NCBI GenBank assembly: GCA_029379385.1
Contig: CM055618.1
Coordinates: 16,035,071 to 16,099,070 of the forward strand
DNA length: 64,000 bases
Origin: Quillaja saponaria
Taxonomy: Eukaryota; Streptophyta; Magnoliopsida; Fabales; Quillajaceae
Direction: 5' to 3'
Position 1 is the first letter of the stretch. Each line of letters opens with the position of its first letter. A program made the position numbers and the translations under genes. Of this stretch, positions 57,756 to 64,000 are shown in pieces. The notes beneath the pieces were generated by a model. That model made no database searches, had not been told where the DNA came from, and saw only the letters and a list, made by a program, of their open reading frames with translations.

Positions 57756-58861
57756 GGCACCAATTACTGCTGATCATTTATCAACGACCTCATTTTTTAA
57801 TAAAACTACGTCAATGCCATCACAGATTGGCTTCAAATTGGACCACTGTAACTTCCCCATTTTTACACGTATCTAAAATCTTATCCTTCAAAGCTCAAAG
57901 CCTCAAACCCTTCCCAAACAATTCTTTATTTAATTTTTTTAATATTATAAATAGGAGATGAAATTATTAAACTTCTAAATAAAATCAAGGTTGAATGTAA
58001 ATTCAATGTTTTTTTGGTTTGTGAAAACACAACAATGTGCAATTGTTTCACAAACCTCATTATTAACAAAAGTAAAATTTGAAATCTATTGTTTATTAGA
58101 TGGTTTAGTAAAAAAAAAAAAAACTAACATTCACAAATAAGATGAAATTTAATTAGGAAAAAAATCTAAAAGATGATCAAAATGATAAAATCTAAAATGC
58201 TTAATTACTCTTTCGCTATATGAGGATTACATTAATTTTCAATTTTGTTTATTGATGATTTCTTTTTCTTGGGTCATTTAAGATTCAATTATTTATTTAC
58301 CAAAAAAAAAAAATTCAATTAATTTTTTTTTTTTTTTCTAATCAAGTTTTTTGAGATTCATTTTTGATGATAAGATAAATCTTGGAGCCTATTCATGTAA
58401 TGAGATGAAAAATTTTCGCATAGAAAAGAAGAATTAAGGTTTCAAATTTGAAATTCAACTAATAATATTGATATGCAGTGTGCTCATTCATCTACTGAGA
58501 ATTGGCATGGATTACACTGACATGAAGTCTTGACAGCATTTGTGCTCAGCGGAGGATAATGAAGATGAGACACATAAATTGTTCAAAATTTTCTGGAAGT
58601 CTGCTTGTGCATGATTCATTATCCACTGTAAAGTCATTTCTTAGTAATGATTGTCAACAAATTCAAGATACTTAATCCCCTTGGCATATAACTCCAGCTC
58701 AAATGAGGCAGCATAATGAAACAACAGCCAATCATAACAGGAAAAAAATATCATGCAAAAAAACTACTTATTTCATTTTGTAAAGTTTTGGAGATGCAAT
58801 TGCTCTGACAGCCCTATACTATTTTATGATACAAAATTCTCCCTTCTGCATCTACACACCA
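57756..58861. other. A/T-rich region between two minus-strand genes
   Basis: The left part is the promoter side of the 55.7-kb gene and the right part should hold the PIG-H 3' UTR. It has many A and T runs. No gene was recognised. Confidence 0.45.
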
Positions 58862-59176
58862 TCAATTATCTACTGTGCACGTCTCCAGTTTTTCTTTGCT
58901 ATCAGTGGAGGCACACAGGCCCTTCCAGACAGGTACCAATATTTTCACTGGCGGTTGCAAATTCTGGAAACCGTATTCAAACTTTCATCAGATGGTAAAT
59001 ACGACAAACCCAAATAGAGAAAGCTTCTAAATCAACACAACTCCCATTTTGAATGCTTTGTTAAGTGAAAAACAAGAGAATATATCTCTTACAAAGTTTA
59101 AAATACTGACAGATGAGATGAGATTACCTTAAAAACTAACATGAGTTCAGATTCCTCGTGTATAACTAGAGACAAG

Positions 59177-59749
59177 TGTCACGTCCTGCTAACTCATTGT
59201 TTACTTGGCGCCACTTGGGCAATAATTAGGAGATTTGTGTAGCGCACTCATACAAGTTCGTAGAGCATTCTAGAAGAATCCAAGAGATTCCGGAAGGTTC
59301 CAGAACATTTTAGAAAAGTCCGAATGGTTCTAGAACCTAGAGGGTTCAAGAAGGTTCCAGAAGATTCTAGGAGGTTCTAAAAAATTCAACAAGGTTCTGG
59401 AAGGGTCTAGAAGTATGTGGAAGACTCTAAAATATTCTACAAGGTTATAAAACATCCTGGAAAGTGCAAGTGGAATGCTCTAGAACAATGTACATAGTTC
59501 TAGTGGGTCTAGATATTTCTTGAAATATGTAAAATATCTAAGATATTTTGTAAGAGAATTCTAGATGGACAATATGAGCCGTTAGATAAAATCAATCTCC
59601 ACCGTTGGTTGAGGAGTAGTATAAATTACTTTCCATCTTGCTTCCTTCTCTTGAGTTTAAGTGAAGGTTAGGCTAATTTAGCATTCTAGCTCGGGGCTTG
59701 AGTGTTTAAGTGCCGCACGGGAGCGTTGGATTTTTTCAAGACCGTGACA
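59177..59749 (+). repeat. Forward LTR
   Basis: Begins TGTCACG and ends CCGTGACA, the usual TG...CA borders. It holds the heat-shock-element array (59268-59412), a TATA box (TATAAAT, 59620-59626) and a C/T-rich start region after it. It is 573 bp, shorter than the inverted copy (703 bp) because of a gap of about 130 bp in the R/U5 part. Confidence 0.85.
59268..59412 (+). promoter_or_regulatory. Array of heat-shock-element half sites at 10-bp period
   Basis: TTC or a one-base variant recurs at 59268, 59278, 59288, 59298, 59308, 59318, 59328, then at 59345, 59355, 59365, 59375, 59385, 59395 and 59405, mostly paired with GAA five bases on. The stretch TTCAAGAAGGTTCCAGAAGA at 59345-59364 is four perfect alternating units and is followed by a fifth TTC. 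Three alternating nGAAn units already make a canonical HSE. The inverted LTR carries the same array (about 61330-61560). Confidence 0.8.
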
Positions 59750-59931
59750 GTTGGTATCAGAGCCAAAAGTTACGAAGAGGACATAATCCTTCTCTTGAGT
59801 TTGAGTGAAGGTTAGGCTAATTTAGCATTCTAGCTCGGGGCTTGAGTATTTAAGTGCCGCATGGGAGCGTTGGATTTTTTTAAGACCGTGACAGTTGGTA
59901 TCAGAGCCAAAAGTTACGAAGAGGACATAAC
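59644..59931 (+). repeat. Tandem duplication of LTR end plus primer site (period 144)
   Basis: The segment from CCTTCTCTTGAGTTTAAGTG to GTTACGAAGAGGACATAA at 59644-59786 recurs at 59788-59930 with few changes. The duplication probably arose during reverse transcription or later by replication slippage. Confidence 0.85.
59751..59764 (+). other. Primer-binding site matching initiator tRNA-Met
   Basis: TTGGTATCAGAGCC follows the LTR end by one base. TGGTATCAGAGC is the usual plant LTR-retrotransposon primer site, complementary to the 3' end of initiator tRNA-Met. A second copy lies at 59895-59908 within the duplicated segment and an inverted copy at about 60918-60930. Confidence 0.85.
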
Positions 59932-59935
59932 TACA

Positions 59936-60982
59936 ATGGCATCCGAGATCACCAATGTAATGGAGCATGTTGAACGACAAAAGAAGAAGGATCCTAATAA
60001 TGAAAAGGGAAACAAAGGCAATTCTAGCTTCAGGGATATCCTGACTTCCTTTGAGTCTAGGCTTGCTAGGGTAGAGATTGTTGTTGCTTGCTAAGGTAGA
60101 GATTGTTGTTGCTGATGGAAAGGACAGATTTGAAATGATCGACCAACACATTGAAAACCTTGCGAATGTCGATGAGAAAGTACAAGGTGCTCTCAATTCT
60201 ATGTCCGACTCTTAGAGAATTGTATTAGATGCTCTTAAAGAGATGGTGCTGACCGAGGTGGCAGCCATGAAGCAATAAATCAAAGAGATCAAGGCGGATT
60301 GGTCTCTTTGTAAGTTGGTTGTGACACAAGGAGTTGTCACAACTCAAGCCACTCCTAAGGTGGATGTTCCGAGACCTAAGAGTTATAATGGGTCAAGGAA
60401 TGTGAGGGAGTTGGAGAATTTTTTATGAAGCATGGAAACAATATTCTTTGACTCATTATAATTCTTAGGTCTTTGAACATCCACCTTAGGAATGGCTTGA
60501 GTTATGACAACTCCTTATGTCACAGTCAACTTACAAAGAGAGTAATCCACCTTGATATCTTTGATTTCTTCCTTCATGATTGCCACCTCGATCAGCACCA
60601 TCTCTTTAAGAGCATCTAATGCAATTTTTCAAAAGTCAGACACAGAATTGTGAGCACTTTGTATCTCACCTTGCACTTTCTCATCAGCATTCGCAAGATT
60701 TTCAATGTGTTGGTCGATCTCTTTAAATCTGTTCTTCCAATCAGCAACAACAATCTCTACCTTAAAAAGCCTAGACTCAAAGGAAGTCAAGACATCCCTA
60801 AAGCTAGACTTGCCTTTCTTTCTCTTTCCACCATTAGCATCCTTCTCTTTTTGTCGTTTAACATGCTCCTTGGTAATCTCAGATATCATTGTAGTTACAT
60901 CTCCTTCGTAACTTTTGACTCTGATACCAACTGTCACGATCTTAAAAAAATTCAATGCTCCCGAGCGGCACTTAACACTCAA
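59936..60982. repeat. Inverted pair of gag-leader-like internal regions
   Basis: Forward sequence 59936-60437 and inverted sequence about 60448-60982 encode the same kind of hydrophilic, Lys/Glu-rich, coiled-coil-like product, each broken or open-ended. The turn lies near 60440 (CCTAAGAGTTATAATGGGTC against GACTCATTATAATTCTTAGG). The forward frame has stops; the inverted frame is open for 117 codons. Neither extends into enzyme domains. Confidence 0.75.
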
Positions 60983-61634
60983 GCCCTAAGCTAGAATGCT
61001 AAGTCAGCCTAACTTCCTTCACTCAAACTCAAGAGAAGGAAGCAAGATGGAAAGTAAAGCACACAATAGAATTCATTCTTTATTGAACACTTGAAGGCTC
61101 TTACAATGATTTCTTGCTTACAATGCTTGGATGCTTACAAATGTCTCTCTACTCCTATTTATACTACTCCACCTCCTCAACTAACGATAGAGATTGACTT
61201 CATCTAACGGCTCATATTACTTATCTAGAATTCTCTTACAAAATATTTTACATATTTCAAGAAATATCTGGACCCACTAGAACTATGTACATTGTTCTAC
61301 AGCATTCCACACATTCTTGCACCTTCCGGGATCTTCTAAGATGTTCTACAACCTTATAAAACCTTCCAAAGTGTTCTAGAGTCTTTCACATCCTTCTGGA
61401 CCCTTCCAGAACCTTCTTGAATCTTCTAAAACATTCTAGAGCCTTCTAGAACTTTTTATAACCTTCCAGAACCCTCTAGGTTCTACAACCTTTCGGAGTC
61501 TTCTAAAATGTTCTGAAAACTTTCAGAATCTCCTGAATTTTTCTAGAATGCTCCACGAACTTGCATGAGTGCGCCACACAAACCTCTCGATCATTGCCTA
61601 AGTGGCTCCAGGTAACGAGTCAGCAGATGTGACA
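60932..61634 (-). repeat. Inverted LTR copy
   Basis: On the plus strand it begins TGTCACGATC and ends GATGTGACA; its reverse complement aligns along the forward LTR by eye, including the 10-bp TTC/GAA array. It retains about 130 bp that the forward LTR lacks. Confidence 0.85.
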
Positions 61635-61708
61635 CTTAACATTCTAGCTCGGGGCTTGAGTGTCTAAGTGCCACACGGGAGCGTTGGATTTTTCCAAGAC
61701 CGTGACCC

Positions 61709-61784
61709 AAGGTCCAGTAACAGGTAACTAGCGTCACACATTCTAGTTGTGTCAGTTACAGGTAACTGGCGTCACACATTCTAG
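61709..61784. repeat. 38-bp tandem duplication in PIG-H exon 4
   Basis: Units 61709-61746 and 61747-61784 share AACTAGCGTCACACATTCTAG or AACTGGCGTCACACATTCTAG and the GTTACAGG/GTAACAGG part. Both encode the ECVT.VTC segment of PIG-H. The unit nearer the 5' end of the gene then runs into a TGA; the second continues to the YWTL segment. Length 38 is not a multiple of three. Confidence 0.8.
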
Positions 61785-63901
61785 TAGACCAGGTTTTAAG
61801 ACCTTATCAATGGGGACAAAGCCGCGGGTGATTTTTCCACTGTACCAAAAAGGATCATTAAAAAGGAAGTAAACAGATTAGGTAATCCAAAGAAAAAGTA
61901 AGGATATATTAGTAACATGATATAGGAAAAGCATGCAAAAGTAACTACAATAGGACAAGGGCCACCGTATAAACAAGTTACATATGCTGCTGACACCTTC
62001 TAACAATATGTAGAAGTCAGACATATTCCATTTTAAGCCTTATAAGGACACAGTAATGGCAAAGAATACATTTCTCTCAATAACTGGAACAATGGGCAGA
62101 TCTGTTCCTGAGAATGAAAAACCTAAACTGGTACAGCATGAGGCACCCTAAGCCCTTTTTTTAACATGGTCGTACAAGAAAATGACTGTTTACAATAATT
62201 ACAAATTGCATATTCCATAAAGTAAACACGCTTAACACAAAACAAACTACAAAAATCAAGTTTAGTGAATACAGTTCCCAGACAAGCAAGATTAACTGAA
62301 AAAAGACAGGTTAAAGTCAATCACCTCATGTAGTGAGTTTCAAGCTGAATACCAAAAGCAGGCATAATCATGACAGACTCTGAATTCAAACACAGATTTT
62401 ACCAAAGATGAGAAAAATGTTCCCAAAAAATGAATTGATACATTTTGTAATTTACTGTACCTTTTCCACAAAATAGATATTAGAAACTTTTGGGGCATCA
62501 TGGGCCCTTACATATAGGTTCTCTTTCTTTTTTTGTTTTTGCTAACGGATACATAGAGGTTCTCAACTTTCTCAACAGGATTCCAAAGTAATAACTTCAC
62601 AAGAAATATGTTTAACAACAAGCTGTAATACACAATGGTAACTGATTGTTCCTGTTAATTTTATGGTCAAAGTGTTAGGAAACAAGAAGTACTAACAAAA
62701 ATAGAAGCACATAAAAGTCAAAACCTGAATGTTAATTGTAAAAACCAAGGGATACTAGATGTCATGATGAACTTGAAGACATCCAGTGTTTATTCATTTT
62801 TTTCTCTTTTCCATTTCCCTTTTCTTTCTTCCATCAAACACAAGCCTCATTGCAAAACTAATATTAAAACCAGAAGGATTGACACTCTAGTATGCCAAAA
62901 ACTAGGCCATATATATTATATAACAAACTTACCGATAATGGAAACAAGTTTTCTTTTAAAAATAGCACCACAAAAATCAATCTTGGACACTAATAATCCA
63001 ACAAATTAGGTGGCAGATACTGCAGAGAACCTTAAAAAAAATATTAACCAGTGATAAGGCATACCTTGAGCAAGTATAGATAAACGCCACATGCTAATAC
63101 AAGAAGCATTATGGTGTACACAAAGAAACTCTTTGCACCACTCCTACTCACGATAATATGGTGCATGTCAATTGCTTCATAAGGATAATTCTGGTCATGC
63201 AAGTAAGTATACCTCCCATTACTTATAGAAGAGTTTACCATTCTCATCAAAATTAAAATTGAAGAAGTCCAATAATTTCTTCTCAGACCTGCATTCATAA
63301 CCCAAAGTCCAAGTGGTTAAAATTCTTGTCTTTCTCCTAAAAAAAGCTTAAATAACACTCATGCAAAACAACATATAGAAGACAATGACAACCATTATCA
63401 AGTTTCATTAAAAAGACCATAAAGCTGTTGAACCAAACAGGAACCCAGGCAGATTCATAAATAATAATAATTAAAAAGTAAATAAAAAACTTCCAAAGTA
63501 AAACCAACCGAAAAAATTTTCCTAAAATAATGCAGTTGCAGAGTGATGAAATATGTCCAAAACTAAAAACAAAAAAGGGTAAAAGAACTAGGGAATGAGA
63601 CATGAAAATGGTGGATTATGCTTACACCTTCTTTATTTGATACAGCTCCAGAAGCCATTGCTGCCAAAAACATCTCCAAGACTAAAAACAGCGACAACAG
63701 AAACACTGGGAAACGACTATTGCCCGTCTCTCCTCTTTCAGCGTTTGTGACCGTCACCCACCTCGTCGGTTGTTGCCTGTCACAAATATCACGATGTCCC
63801 TTGCTACTGGGGAGGAAGCTGAATCTGGTACAGCTTCCAGGATCCGATTAGGACTCCCTCCCTCCCCCACCTCTCTCATTGTGATCTCTCTGAACTATAC
63901 A

Positions 63902-63942
63902 AAACCCTAATGGGTCTGCTTCAGAGACCAAAACTCGGCCCA
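63902..63942. promoter_or_regulatory. Telo-box and site II motif upstream of PIG-H
   Basis: AAACCCTAA at 63902-63910 and GGCCCA at 63937-63942 (TGGGCC on the minus strand) form the telo-box plus site II pair typical of plant housekeeping promoters. They lie about 60 to 100 bases beyond the inferred PIG-H first exon. They could also serve a gene that starts beyond the window edge. Confidence 0.5.
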
Positions 63943-64000
63943 AATTTGTTGTCTACTTATCCCAAACATTCCTAATTTTGATAGTCGGAACTTAGAAAGA

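Larger units (their letters stand above)
59177..61707 (+). mobile_element. Palindromic non-autonomous LTR retroelement inserted in PIG-H exon 4
   Basis: Ends are TGTCACG on the left and CGTGACC on the right, flanked by the direct repeat CAAG (59173-59176 and 61708-61711). Order: forward LTR 59177-59749; primer-binding site; a 144-bp duplication of LTR end plus primer site; gag-leader-like sequence to about 60437; then the same internal sequence inverted to about 60917; an inverted primer site; an inverted LTR 60932-61634; and a stub of forward LTR 3' end 61635-61707. No protease, integrase or reverse transcriptase is present. One set of target duplications around the whole suggests a single insertion of a rearranged cDNA. 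Confidence 0.85.
58862..63700 (-). pseudogene. PIGH: PIG-H (GPI-GlcNAc transferase subunit), interrupted
   Basis: PIG-H is a small subunit of the ER enzyme that adds GlcNAc to phosphatidylinositol, the first step of GPI-anchor synthesis. Exons found: 63288-63065 (contains IDMHHIIVSRSGAKSFFVYT and a membrane hairpin), a tentative 62981-62933, 62379-62325 (VMIMPAFGIQLETHY), 61839-61708, then after an insertion 59172-59128 (SELMLVFK), and 58963-58862 (NLQPPVKILVPVWKGL). Starts possible at 63241 or in an upstream exon (ATG near 63691 or 63676, exon end 63628). Two lesions fall in exon 4: a 38-bp tandem duplication that adds a stop and shifts frame, and a 2.5-kb LTR element. Counting without them, all exons keep phase (about 173 codons), so the gene was intact before. 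The family is essential, so a good copy should exist elsewhere or on the other haplotype. Confidence 0.85.

Noticed and set aside
59861..60094. 77-codon frame as a host gene
   Set aside because: It begins in LTR sequence at the duplicated primer-binding site; it is the leader of the retroelement.

Overview
This window is nuclear DNA of a flowering plant, most probably a eudicot. Genes are split by short AT-rich GT-AG introns, intergenic DNA is AT-rich with many A/T runs, the proteins match plant-only clades (PIN-LIKES, GLR3, AVT3, plant SRPK), and the transposons are plant types (LTR element with an initiator-tRNA-Met primer site, Mutator-like, hAT-like). I cannot name the species. All gene models were built by hand from open frames, splice consensus and remembered family sequences; no search was run. 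A. thaliana locus comparisons are from memory.

Layout. 0.8-5.6 kb (+): a PILS7-like auxin carrier with a separate leader exon. 6.0-7.5 kb: a decayed partial copy of the 3' end of the next gene. 7.6-20.1 kb (-): a complete 24-exon RRP44A/DIS3 exosome ribonuclease (934 aa by splicing). 21.5-27.8 kb (+): IRE1, the ER stress kinase/endoribonuclease (939 aa), head to head with RRP44A. 28.8-32.9 kb (-): a GLR3.6-like glutamate receptor channel (939 aa). 35.5-37.0 kb: a Mutator-like element that seems to carry a captured gene fragment. 37.8-40.0 kb (+): a PP2C phosphatase of the DBP1 type. 40.9-41.4 kb (+): mitochondrial ribosomal protein L11. 44.6-45.9 kb (+): an intronless AVT3 vacuolar amino acid transporter. 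47.5-50.8 kb (+): an SRPK4-like splicing-factor kinase. 52.7-54.1 kb: a LINE RNase H remnant and a short hAT-like element. 55.7-57.8 kb (-): a plant protein of unknown function. 58.9-63.8 kb (-): PIG-H, a subunit of the first enzyme of GPI-anchor synthesis, broken by a 38-bp tandem duplication and by a 2.5-kb LTR-element insertion.

Most unusual region. The insertion in PIG-H (59177-61707) is a non-autonomous LTR retroelement folded back on itself: LTR and gag-like leader forward, then the same parts inverted, then a stub of forward LTR, all inside one 4-bp target duplication. Its LTR holds an array of TTCnnGAA heat-shock-element half sites at a strict 10-bp period. The locus would therefore give a heat-responsive, self-complementary transcript. 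Removing the insertion, one target-site copy and the 38-bp repeat restores an unbroken PIG-H frame on paper, which supports both events as later lesions in a once-good gene.

How genes relate. RRP44A and IRE1 share a 1.4-kb divergent promoter that carries a perfect UPRE-type box (TGACGTGG); one product cuts mRNA at the ER and the other degrades RNA fragments. Housekeeping genes (RRP44A, MRPL11, PIG-H, the 55.7-kb gene) carry telo-box and/or site II motifs near their starts. The other genes look like ordinary neighbours without a shared pathway.
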